The translations under genes were made by a program, and so were the position numbers. Shown piece after piece: positions 26,177 to 37,991 of a stretch of DNA of 64,000 bases (positions within the stretch are counted from its first letter, which is position 1; every line of letters starts with the position of its first letter). Source of the DNA: Acanthaster planci (lineage: Eukaryota > Echinodermata > Asteroidea > Valvatida > Acanthasteridae); contig NW_019091357.1 of NCBI RefSeq assembly GCF_001949145.1, positions 3,744,473-3,808,472 of the forward strand. The letters run 5' to 3'. Below the pieces are notes generated by a model. That model was not told the origin of the DNA and made no database searches. It was given only the letters and a program-made list of their open reading frames with translations.

Positions 26177-29100
26177 ATGCAAGCCGTCGGGATCAGTAGA
26201 GTTCATTGTGTAAATGATCACGGCATGGACAGTGCAAACAGAACACAGTTTAAATCAGCCCACCTGGGAACTGCAATAAGCCTGTACGACAGGCAATCGA
26301 TTTCGGACACGGCCAAAGGGATTATTAAGGCAAATCCCTCAGCGAAGCGGGTACGTCTGTATATTTTCTGTTCGAAGTCACGTTGTAATTCTGCTGGCTC
26401 CAATGTTGATGTCCGACATATTGTATATTTTTGAGTTGGTGCGGAGATTTCCCGATTAAGACCGGCTCAGGAGCATGAAGGCTGGTAATTCGGTCCACGC
26501 AATTATCAGTTATTATTAATTCATTCCTATTCATATATACCTGTTTGTAGAATTCAGCAAAATTTGCTGGAAATTTGTACGCAAAACTTGTCTTTTCGCA
26601 ACTTTTTTGTGCATTTTTTCTCACTCATGTTCATGGGCTACTCCTAACCGACTTGTGTCTGCCTCGACTCAATTTAAAAAAGTATGAACCAGATCAGATA
26701 CCAGACTACAGTTGTCACTGCCGTTGAAAAATCGAGGAAAAGGGTAATAAATGTAAACCCAGATTTCAAGTTATAAACTTTTGAAACGACAAAAGTCAAA
26801 ATTTCTGTAATATACTTTCCAGCGTAGGCATTACAGTAAACAGTCTTATGATTCGCGTCAATTTCGCACAAAACTACGTACTAGTACTACGTACTACGTG
26901 TCTTCTCAGCTCTGCTACATTACGCTCATTTTTAGAACAAATAATTGGTAAATGCTGCCAAATTATTGCTTAGCGTCATCTGAAAGGGATTCTGGTGACA
27001 ATTGTGATAATTGCAGGCCATTTTTACTACGACTTTGCCCGTGAATGTGCAGTTAGCAAAGACAGATTGGGCAGATACTGCCGTCAAGTTGACAGCCATA
27101 TTGTTGAAGCTGTCAATGCCAGGCGGAGGCAGATCTGTACGCAGACCATGGCCTGTGTGTGACATTGGCGTGGTCGTTGTGTGAACGCAATTGTAAGGTG
27201 AATGGTCCTTGTTTAGGGCCACTATGTTGCAGTTGGTGTTTTATCGTCAAAGACCGGCCACATGACGGGCTCTCGACCAATAGGAATAGCTGATTGGTTA
27301 ACATGATTGGTTTGTACATGAATCTCAAAAATAGTGATAGTACGGTACGGAAATCTTTGATCACTGTGCAAGGCTGTGACTGTGCTCGGTTAAAAGGGAG
27401 GACGCCATGCACAAAAACAATCATTACCACGTAGTATTTGAACTAGTTCTTTACAGTGACACATCCAGTGAGGGAGAAGAGCGGGTTCACTACACGGAGA
27501 CGCCATTGCAATCACAAAACAGGCCCCCTAACCTTCCTTTACCTTTTTTCATCAACAGAAACGTCACCCATAAGAATGGTGGTGGCACCATTTGTAAAAT
27601 GGGGGGCCGGGTTCAACTCATTACAAACATTGCATTATGTCCTATTCCCAGCAAGAAATGAGACCGAGGGGTACCCCCCACATGTCCAATCCCTATACAC
27701 ATTCCAGACTATTCTTACTTAACATATCCCCCAAGATGTCTGAAAGGAATTCCCCAGATTCCTGCAAGACAATGACCAACACAAAGCAGGCGGGGTTCTC
27801 TCCGTCTCATACCTTGCTGCACATGATATGTCCAGGGGACCTTAAATTGCCCCTGCCCCGATATTGTATCCTTTGTAACATTATCTTTGATGGAACTGCG
27901 CGGGCATTTGCTCTTGATAAGTATGAAATTTGATGTCTTCGTTGACGGCAGAAGATACCCATGACCGTTCGTTGTGTCTGTGCAGTGTTCATGCTCGTTG
28001 TAATTTCACATTTATTTCCATATTCAGTTTCGACATTAAATTAGGAAACTGGTTGATTATTATTTTTTTTTTTAGTTTTTTGCATTTTCTATGTCTCCTA
28101 ACGTAGGATTGCGATGACCCCTTTTACATCTGTGATCTTGGCGATGTTATTGCTAAAGACAGGAAATGGCGCGAGTTGCTACCAACAGTAGAGACATTTT
28201 ATGGTAAAGCTTGTTTTGTTTTGTTTTTTTGGGTTTTTTTTGGGGGGGGTCAGTAAACCTTTTTTCTGTTGTCACTTTCTCAGCCGATCTATTCAAATCC
28301 TAGGCACCTTAATCTCTTTTAGTATGTTCAGAACCTGGATTCTCTATGTATTACAGTTCACCACCTTTATTTGCGCTACAGTAGAGGTTTTCTTACAGGC
28401 TAACCAAATGGGAATGTTATTTACTTGTAATTTAAGACTAACTTGTATTCCTTGTCAATTTCAGCTGTCAAGTGCAATTCCGACCCAATTATTTTGAGAC
28501 TGTTAATAGGACTAGGAAGAGGTCTTGACTGCGCAAGTAAGGTACGAAATATAGAGTAATTGCCGCTAGGCAGGGGGTTTTCATCGAATTCTTTGGGTTT
28601 TTTTTGGGTTTTTTTTGTTTTGTTTTTTTTGTTTGGTGGGGGAAGGTAATTTCTATCATGTTTTTTAAGAGAGAGATTCAGATGGTGCTGGATGCAGGTG
28701 CGAGCCCGGACCGCATCATCTACGCCCACCCGTGCAAGCAGGGGTCGCACCTCCGCTACGCCAAGGAGAATGGAGTCAAACTCATGACCTTTGACTCGGC
28801 TGATGAACTGCGGAAGATCTGCAACGTCTTCACAGAGGCAAAGTGAGTTGAATCCTATCTGGTTTTATCTCTTTTTTTGTGATCCGTATGACCAGAGGTT
28901 TCAATTCCTTACTGGAAGCTGTAGGTGTCCTCTTTTTATACCATCTGGTCAAAGAAAAGACACCACTGGTGACGTCAGTCGCACATGCGAGACCAGATAA
29001 TGCCCAATTTTCTCGCATGGTTTATCTTTTAAAGATGTGCTCCAACAACTTTAATGGCTGATAGGCATCTCATTTATGTCGAGTTGTATAGATTACCGAC

Positions 29101-32100
29101 TGAGCTGTTTCCACAATCCACTCCATTCCTTCGCGTTTCAAGGCTTGTTCTGCGAATGAAGTATGATGACCCAAGTGCAGTCATTAACCTGGGATCGAAG
29201 TTCGGCTGCCCGCTGGACGGCATCCCACGACTGATGGAAGCAGCAAAAACACTGGGAATGGATGTGGTCGGTATAAGGTGTGTGTGAAATGAAAGCCCAC
29301 ACGAAATTTATATAATGGGACACACTAAAGGAAGGACATTTTAACGTAATTGCCTCATTGTCTGCTATATACCATTATACATAGTTGTAACGCGTAAGTG
29401 GGCGTATTAATTCGCACGTACAAATTGGAACTCATAAACTGACATTGGAAGAATTTATACTTCGATGTCATTCATGTTGCGCGCAATAGGATGTTGTGAT
29501 TTGCTAACTCACGTGCACGTCAAGTAGAAACGTCCGTGCGAACGGCGCATGATTGATTACTTTATCTTGAATAAGTAGATTAGGCCTACCATCATAACAA
29601 TCTCACTTATTAATCATCACAACACATGGCGGTCCAGCACAATTGTGACGTCACAGGAAAAAAGGTCTATAGATGTCTGAAAAGAATTCCTGCGATTCCG
29701 ATCAAACAATGACCAACAGAAAGATGGGGGATGCTCTCCGTCCCGTATCTTGCTTCGTATGTACATAAAGCCGCAATAAGCACATCAAAAGGCACAGTTA
29801 CCATGGAGAAAAAAAATCACTTACCTTAACAATGGAAATTTAAGTGCACAGGCAACCGTTAGTACAACCCCACCAAATACCGCCATGAAATAATGCTTAC
29901 GCTGAGCGAAATTTCTGCTGTTGCAAAAACGGCTTTTCTGTTATTTAAGCGTACAGCTTGCAAAAGTTAGTCTTTTAACGAATTAAGTGTACATAGATAA
30001 ACTTAACTTATGAAATTATCCCTGAAAAACCGTCAAAATATTTATCTGAATCATACATTGCCCATAGGAATGACGGCAAGTGAAGAGTGTTATGGAAGCT
30101 CGGACGGGGAAATTTAGAGACGAAGAGAACGAACGCAAGAGACGTAAACTCGCCTTCCAAAATCATTTAATAAATGATGACTACAGAAAATAAAACCATG
30201 TTGTGACGGAACCAAAGCTCCATACCAGAATGGACGGCATTAGAAGAATTCAGTCTTTTAAGGACACTTCTGTTATTACATATATTACATAAGAGTATAG
30301 GAGTACCACAACGAGCCGTGCACAATTTAAAATTTCGTGTGAGCCATTTTGATTTCCCCATGGTAATCAATGTAATTTTACCATAAAAAGGTATTGCCTA
30401 AAAGAAAACAACGTTCTGATTGATAATACATACATATTCAATTTCGCAGTTTCCATGTTGGTACTGGATCGAAGGACCCAAAGGTGTTCGCTGGGGCCAT
30501 CTCCTATGCCAAGACGCTGTTCAGAGTCGGTAAAGCCATAGGCTATGATATGACGCTGTTAGACATCGGGGGCGGTTTCCCAGGCAAAACAAGCTTCAGA
30601 GTTGGATTTCAGCAGGTGAAAAAAAGTAAAACTAGACAAAAACAATGAGTCTGTTCCTCTGAAATACCGGTATGGTCTACGCTTGCTCGCACCGGGTTGA
30701 ATAATATTGTACAGATGTTAAGGAGAAACTCAGGACATTTCTTTTGCACATGTGTATTTTTTACATAAATCTGCATACAGTTCGCAGAGGTTATCAGCGA
30801 ATCACTCAAGGAGCATTTCCGGCAGGCTGCGGGGTGAGGGTGATCGCTGAGCCAGGGACTTTCTACGTCCAATCGGCGGTGCATCTTGTGGCTAACGTCA
30901 TAGCCACGCGTAAAGCCGAAGCCCACGGTTCGGAAGACTCCAAGAATGGTAAAAGAGCGTCGTTTTCAGCGCCCTTATATGCAGCATCCAATGTGGATTA
31001 ATGTGACATCTAGAAAAGTAAGGAGGAATGTCACACCCTCCCTCTTTTATAATGCGATGGGCCTATCTATACGTTGGGAAATATGTTTTCATACGCATGA
31101 TGTGTCTTACACCCTCTACCTGCTTTTAATGGCTCTGTGAGTTACACAGTTCTGTGTCTTTGCGTCTTTTTGTGTTTTCGCTTAGGCCATTTCATAAATG
31201 ACCCTTTATATTCCAGCGAAACTGTTATCATTATGTGCAAAGTATTTATTTAGTACTTATACAGTTGAGTTTAATTTCGTCTTTGAATATAAGCGACTCG
31301 GACCGAGACAGACAGACAGCCCGGCAAACCGACAGACATACCAAGGAGCGGAATGGGTAAATTCAAAGGCATTTTCATAAAATTGATACAGCCATGGACT
31401 TTCCCCTTTCACAATTTGCAGTAAACGTTTTACTGCTTCAGGAATAATCAAAGAAAATGGAAAAACTCAACCGCAGTACATTAATGCCGGATTGTACAAC
31501 TCATTCCACGACTTGTGCATTGATCCAGATTCCTTCGATCGACAACCGTTTCCATTAAGGGTGAGTATGAAAAGGAGTTGTTGGAAAAACACCCTTTCAA
31601 TTATATGAGATTCAAAATGGCGCTTGCAACATTTGTTCCTTTTGTATGGGCCCCTGCCTCCTGTGTCCCTGCTGATATCATTTTGTCAAGCAGAATGCGG
31701 TCAGTGTGGCCGAATGTCATACTTCAGTTTTTCATTTTGACAACAGGAGTTAGAATTGGATGAGCCTTTTTACTCGTCATGCATCTGGGGCCCGACATGT
31801 GACCAACTGGACTGCGTGTACCGTGACTGCAAGCTTCCGCTGCTACGAGCTGGCGAGTTTATCATTTTCCGTGGTGAGTTCGAACGGGTCACTGGGTCAG
31901 GCTCTCTTGCCAGCCATATTGGAGGGAGAGAGGGGAGGAAGGGGGAGGGGGGAGCGAGGGTGGGGTAGTGGGTGGGTACATGAGTTTGTTTCTGCATTCA
32001 ATTGGGGACCCTGAGTAATAGAGGACAATAGGGTCCCCGATTGACAACTATGTACAAAGCATGTGGGTGGTCTTCTAAAAAAGATAAAGTACAAACAAAA

Positions 32101-32705
32101 GAGGAATAATAGGGGGTCCCCAGTTGCAGGCAAATACACATTTGGCTGTGTGGGTGGTGTTTTTTGTTGGTTTTTTTTTTTTTTTTTGGGGGGGTGGGTT
32201 TGAGGTGCTTAGCGCTAACCACGGAGATGTTCCCGAAATAGCCTCGTACTACGCATGCGCTATTGGAATACCGAACTGGTTCATAGTTTGTGGCTCACCT
32301 GCTACCACTAGCAAAAATAATGACGACCTTTAATTCCCTGCTGCCACTGTTCGTCAACAAAAATTATAAATGGCAAAAATATACCACGAAATATAAAACA
32401 TTTAACTCTTTTCTTTTGATAGTACGGTTTTGATCTTCATTTTAAAACAAACGCGGTTGAACTTTCTGTATTTAAATGAAGTGTAACTATAGCAATATAG
32501 TATATAGAAAAGTACATTTCAACTTACCACATCTTACATTGTATCTTCGAGTGCTGTAGTCTTAGCACTGGTTTGTACTTTTTCCATGACTTGTTGTGCA
32601 TTTCTTTGAAAAGATATGGGAGCGTATGTGTCTACACTTAGCTGTGGCTTCAACGGCTATGGTACCCCGACGTACTACCACATTGCACCCATAGAATCCC
32701 TGTGA
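26177..32705 (+). CDS. Ornithine decarboxylase-like protein (fold type III PLP family), exon 7 frameshifted
   Basis: Ten exons: 26177-26350, 28107-28203, 28465-28541, 28670-28842, 29143-29277, 30450-30615, 30781-30948, 31442-31560, 31747-31873, 32614-32705. Family proteins decarboxylate ornithine to putrescine or, as antizyme inhibitors, regulate it. Seen motifs: AVKCN with the PLP lysine (about Lys93), [39 protein letters not shown] with the catalytic-type Cys-Asp, and DMGAY. Against canonical ODC the Arg of EPGRYY is Thr, and the Asp of the VNDGVYGSF loop is Ala (INAGLYNSF). Exon 7 is 168 bp where phase demands 169. One base is missing near 30819-30821 compared with the paralogue at 39218-39068, giving a TGA at 30835-30837 after 292 codons. 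Every other splice phase is intact, so this is a young pseudogene or a sequence error. The predicted end lacks the ODC degradation tail. ODC versus antizyme inhibitor cannot be decided. Confidence 0.88.
27734..27830 (+). repeat. Dispersed repeat copy A in ODC-like intron 1
   Basis: It starts AGATGTCTGAAAGGAATTCC and contains CAATGACCAACA and CTCTCCGTC. A second copy about 75 percent alike lies at 29671-29765 in intron 5 of the same gene. No terminal structure is visible. It is probably a fragment of an interspersed element. Confidence 0.55.
29671..29765 (+). repeat. Dispersed repeat copy B in ODC-like intron 5
   Basis: It starts AGATGTCTGAAAAGAATTCC and shares CAATGACCAACA and CTCTCCGTC with the copy at 27734-27830, in the same orientation. 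It probably belongs to the same interspersed element. Confidence 0.55.
32000..32180 (+). repeat. Imperfect 80-bp tandem duplication with GGGGACC inverted repeats
   Basis: The segment beginning GAGGACAATAGGG at 32021 is repeated, diverged, from 32101 (GAGGAATAATAGGG), ending with GTGGGTGGT in both copies. TTGGGGACCCT near 32002 and AGGGTCCCC near 32030 can form a hairpin. It lies in the last intron of the + strand ODC-like gene, between a purine-rich run (31918-31980) and a poly-T run. Confidence 0.5.
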
Positions 32706-34439
32706 GTAGACTGGAATAACGAAATAATGTCCCTTTAGCGAAAAAGTTGGAGATTTATCCAGGTGGGGGCACTTGCAAGTGTACATGCAGTGTGATTGTG
32801 TGCGTTCGTCTCCGGGTTACTTGGTTGTGGCTTGATACTACATTCATAGAATTCATGTATAATTTTAAGCCGCAGGTGAGCCATTCAGGAAAATGTCCGT
32901 TGCACTGTACTGCCGGATGATTGGATCACATTGTGCAAACGAAAAAAGGTTACCTTTCTGCCATCTTGGAATAATCGGTCGATGCAAAAGTGAAGCCATG
33001 ATCTGCTCTGGAGAATGTTCTGTATACCAACGGTTCAGACTCCAATCGTTCATGCATTCGGGCGTATACTCGTGTAAGCACGAGTTGCACGTTTAGGTGT
33101 CGCCAGGTGTCAGATTTAAAAAAAGAAAATTCGTAATGAATCAGTCCTGTCATGGGGACATTTCAATTGACTTTTTTTATATTTCTTCCGATGTACAGAC
33201 CTATTCTTCGAGAGATTTTCTGAGAGCAGTACGAGACCGAACCAAAGTGACAACGGACACGATGGAAATGGTGTTTGGAGCAAGAATTCATCCTTGTATA
33301 TGGGCGTTATTAAGGGAGTATTGGTCTGATTCAAGATTTAGTTCATTTCAGGAGGGGAAATTCTACCTTTTCACGTCCAAAGTCAATGGAGGGGAAAGGT
33401 TAATGGCATAAACATGAGAAACAATAGCAACAACAAAATACCGAATATCCGTCGCACGTCGAACACGGATTAAATTACACGGACGTTTGCATCATTATAA
33501 TCAGAGCCCAACAGCAACAAAATTTATAACATGCATAAAATCTAAAAAAATCGCTGTCAATGGAGGACCATTTCTGTGATGAGATTGCCTAAAACATACA
33601 TTTAAGTGGAGAAAAATATGCACAGTTTGAGAGAAACATATCACTATAAATATCCAATTCCTAAAATTATAAAAATAAATTTCAAATGGCCTAAATGATT
33701 GTATTGATGATGATTTTGATTGAATGATTGGTGTTTAAGTTGATGAAAAGCAAACTAGTAATTCGTCGAGACGGAAATGCCTTTTGTGGTGTCCCGTCAG
33801 GTTTATTTTTCAAGCTTCGCATTACTTTAGTTAGGGGTATTTCTTGGTTTGGGTAGCGTAAAGGTCCTCTCATAACTTAATAAACGGGTCCTTAATTTCA
33901 GGAATCATCTAAATAGGCTATAGATGTTAGTTTTCACGCATTAAAAAGGTGTATTGAAGTGCTTAAATGCTTTTACTTCAAATGCATGTAATGGGTCCCT
34001 GAGGCGTGTTTCGAGAAAAGTTCATTGACTCACTTGAACACTCGTTTCGGAGTTACATTTTTAATGTAATAAGCTAACAAAACTATATATTTTCGCGACA
34101 GGTATAGGCTGTGTTATGTGCCGAGAATTGCTTCATCTTCCGGTGAAAATGTTTATTTCTTTTTCAAGCATAAAAACTATCTGTGTGTACTTGTAAGTTT
34201 TAATATGAGTATACGTGAAATCGCAAATGTACTATTTCATGTGTTTGTTTTAATTATTGTGGGTTGTTATTTTTTTAACTTCTGATGCAACTATCGTTGG
34301 AGGAATAGTTTTACTGCAAGGCTGCACAGCGTGGTGGTCAGTGTATTAAAGTAAAGATCTAATTTACTGATACATACTTGGGAGAATCCTTCCTTGGAAA
34401 TTACTGCCATCTTAGAATCTTTAATCAAACAACTTGGAA

Positions 34440-35855
34440 GCAGGAGATGTCTCCAGATGGCTATTTGGAGACGTTTTAGCCGTACAGACACTTCACAGTT
34501 CAAGTCTTTAAAAGCCCAGCATAATGCGTATTCATCCATGGCAGTTTATTTATTTGAAGCAAGATGAAGAGATGTAACACAGTTTTACTATCAGCTTGAC
34601 AAAAAGAAGACAAGTCTTTATCGCTTTTCGCAATTTTCAGCAAAGACGAATTTACAGCAAATATTCTATGAGTTAGTCTTTATTGAAACCACCGCAGTTT
34701 TGTATCATGTTAAAAAAAAAGGTAGGCTACATAAATTCCACCATTCCCTGCGAGGAAGGCTACAAACTAACTTCGTTTCCCATCTATCTATAAACTTACG
34801 AACAACCCTCGTTGCAGCGGTAAGAATACGGTAGACACGAGTAGAGTCTTTTTCATCCAACAAAAGTGAATTAACAGGAATAAAAGGAAGTAAAGCATAT
34901 ATTGCAGTTGACCTGCGACAGTTTACAACGAAAAGATTTTTTAACTGTATTAATGACTCCACCATACTCCAAACACTGATAAAATCGCCTAAGCTTAAAA
35001 CAATGGCCCTCAACAGGTCGCTTACCAAATTAACTCCTTTTTAGCCCGGTGTTTATAAAATATACATTTATTGGTTATCGGTGTAAAACGCGCCTTGGGA
35101 TTTTCGTAGAGGAATAAGAAAAAATGAGGGTGGCAGTCGAGATCGACAGGAAAGGTCAGGGAGAAGGTGAGTTAGAGAATTTTGGAAAGGTTGGGGTGAA
35201 TACTGACTGCAACCAGGGTTCGGCTGAGTTCGCAAGTTCCTTGTGGTCATTTGATGATGGCCGACTTTTACCAGCTTGGCAGAATTTTACAGTGCCGAAA
35301 TTCTCCAGCCGAGGTTGTACCTTCTGTATAGCAGCACCCAACCTGTGACCACTTCAAGTTAGGACAGAGTCCGATAACCGTAAGTTATTTAAGAAACGAA
35401 GTAAGAGAAGTGAAACCACGTAAACTGAGATTTTAGACGTTTTTGAGAGACCGCAAAAAACATGAAATCAGAGAAGTAAAATTTGTAGAATTTCAAAAGT
35501 GAATCCAACTAAGCCTGGAGACTTGCCGTTTTTGGTACACTTCAAAACTTTCAAAATTTCTTCATGAGTCAACGGCCCACTTATTTTGTCCCTGGTCAAA
35601 TTTGAAAGAACAGGTGGGTTAACCTTTTAAAAACAGCGCGAAGATTTATGGTAGGCCTCTGTTCTGAATAAGAATAAAGTTTCTTGTAAAAAAAGCGGGC
35701 CTCTTTAATGATATCTCGTGAAGTCGTTAAATCAGTACCGTCACCTTTCATAATTCTACTTATAATCCTATTGTTACAATTACGCTTTACCAAATTTAAA
35801 AAATACTTCGATGCTTTCTTACCATATTCCACCGATATATTGTTCGTAAAATTAA
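34440..35855 (-). mobile_element. Degraded L1/Tx1-type non-LTR retrotransposon fragment
   Basis: On the minus strand three blocks of an L1-clade ORF2 are visible in order. The first is KKASKYFLNLVKRN (about 35820-35770). The second is GPLTHEEILKVLK followed by KNGKSPG (about 35590-35500), the stretch just before the reverse-transcriptase core. The third is a C-terminal part with WETKLVCSL (about 34770), RIFAVNSSLLKIAKSDKDL and FCQADSKTVLHLF (about 34690-34570), resembling the cysteine-bearing tail of L1 ORF2. The RT core between blocks two and three is missing, and stops and frame changes interrupt the rest. It is dead and internally deleted. Confidence 0.65.
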
Positions 35856-35861
35856 TAATAA

Positions 35862-35950
35862 TTAGCCGGAAATCGAACCCCGCAGAGGAGAAAGGCGAGG
35901 AAAGAACTATTTCGCCAACCCTACTCCCCACTTCGCCAACCCAATGTTTT
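35862..35950 (-). mobile_element. tRNA-derived SINE-like head
   Basis: On the minus strand a B-box-like GGTTCGATTTCC (35868-35879) follows an A-box-like GTTGGCGAAATAG and the segment CTCGCCTTTCTCCTCTGC. This order is typical of tRNA-derived SINE heads in aquatic animals. It directly abuts the 5' end of the L1-type fragment. TTCGCCAACCC is repeated twice (about 35911 and 35932). No full-length boundaries or target duplication were found. Confidence 0.45.
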
Positions 35951-37991
35951 GTATCTTATGACTTTGTTATTCTGATACAAATATGCATGATGGTGGTGTT
36001 TTTTTGTGTTAAGTAAAGAAAATCGTACGGTTTGTCTCTATGAAGTGGAAATTTTCCAGATGTCTGCTTCTTCTGCTAAGTCAGTACATTATAATGCGTT
36101 ATATTGCTGGAGGAGATAATTTCCGCCACCTATAACTAATCAACATTGTACCCGATTTGTGATAGTGCACCTCTTTTTGTTTTGGAGAACACTTAATTCA
36201 TCCTTGACAAAGGCCTCTCCAAAGCTCAATCTACGGGGATAGTAGTTTTTAAGGCTGCTTTGGGCCAAGAAATCTCCGCCAGATGGCTGAATGCGCAAAA
36301 ATCCCACTGCGTCTACAGAGCGGGACGTTGTTTTTTTTTTCAATAATGACCGGTGGCTGAATGTCTATACCCTGCCTCAAAAAAAGCTGCCTCATGTTTG
36401 TCGTGTTATGTGGAGACGCAACCGGAAGCAAGATCATATGTGTCGGCCGCAATTAAGCGCACGATACTCCTGAAGTTTATGTATGATATTTTAAATTGCT
36501 GGAAAGTTTCAAATATGCAGATTTGTCAGCTATGGATAAACTTACATAGAAATTAGGGTCCCATCTGTATCTGTATCAAATAATACACATACCTGGTTTA
36601 ACCTCACAGGTTTTCTGGAATTTACTTAAATTGGTTGGTATGATGAAAATCCTCCACAAACAAAACTTTAGTGCTCAGAAAAAGGGCCACGAAGTAAGGT
36701 TTATATTAAAATTGAAATGTAGATTTTTCCCAAATAACTTTGAATGCATATGTCTATATGTCTGGATAGAAGAGTCAGGGAAAAATTACTTTCACTTTAA
36801 TCTAAATTTTACATCTGAGAAACCGTCTTGTAAGTTGGTTTCTCAGTTATGAAACCATGAAAAGTTATTTTTCTTATTTCACATTTTAGACAGAGATGTG
36901 TTACTAACACATAAAGACGGGTATAGTTCGGTTACTTGTGTTCGTCTATACCCTCTTGGGCGTAGACTTGCACTAGCTAATGACGTCATCACCAGTTCAT
37001 ATGTTTATGATGGCTGCGCATTTGTGGAATCACTCGCTGGTCTTGGTTTGCGGGTCAATGTCAACATTTTCTGTGGCGCACCCTTGAAAAACCTCGCGAA
37101 GAAGTGGTCTGAAAGAGAGCACAAAATGAAATCAGTGAAGTTTTTAACCAAACATTTTGTCAAAGCCCAAGTTTATGGTGGCCCTGGATGGACATCGCCA
37201 ATGGTCAATATTGACGTCGATATTTGCGACCGAATTCACGACTGGTCTCTCCGGTCGTAAATATTGCAGCGATTGTTTCCTGCAGTTCCTGGCGGGTATG
37301 AAGTGTTCACGCACATGTGCAATGACCTTTGATTTGAGTGTACGGGGTACATTCAAATATGTGTATACCCGTCGATTCGCTGCTTTCTTCACTTGGTAAA
37401 TCTGAAGAAACGAATCCCTTTCGCTGTGGAATCTGCACTCTGCAAGTTGTCTTACTACCCAGATACAACAACTGGATAACATTTCTTTTGGTATTACTTC
37501 AGGCTTTGACCAAGTTCATTGGTAAGCTATGTACGTACAATACATGTACATTGAACAGCAGTACGTGTTTTCGAATGCAAAGGTTGTCTCCAAGAACACT
37601 AACGATGTAATTTATATCACTTCTAATGGAAGGGGGCCATACTAAGAAACGGCGGTCTCGCGCGCAAGGAAAATCACGATTATAAAGACGTTTTACAGAG
37701 CACTAAAAATCCCGCTTAGATTAGAGACTAATAGCATACAAGATTTAATTGGAGTTACTGAAGGAAAACCTGAACAGTGCCAGAAAAAAAGAGACAAAAT
37801 GATCATCAAAGTTACACGTTTGTATAGCTTTTCAATGGCCTGCTCATACTCTTTGTCGCTAAGGCCATTTGTGCGCATGCGTGCATAATTAGGAATAAAT
37901 TGGCGAAAGAGGTCTATGCTCATCAAGTTAATTAAGAAGTATCGTTGGGGTATGAAAAAAGAAATAGCCATCCTAATATGCTTTGCTCTAC

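Larger units (their letters stand above)
32706..37991. other. Region between the two convergent ODC-like genes
   Basis: The 3' ends of the two ODC-like genes face each other across this 5.3 kb. Besides an L1-type LINE fragment and a tRNA-derived SINE (listed separately), I see AT-rich sequence and one isolated 120-codon open frame at 36898-37260 (+) with no recognisable family. No clear polyadenylation signal could be assigned close to either stop codon. Confidence 0.5.

Noticed and set aside
28590-28650. Poly-T/poly-G runs in ODC-like introns (also near 28215 and 32160) as regulatory sites
   Set aside because: They are simple low-complexity tracts before splice acceptors, with no further structure.
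36898-37260. A 120-codon plus-strand open frame as a gene between the ODC-like genes
   Set aside because: No recognisable family, no splice context and no supporting signal; its length is within chance for a window of this size.
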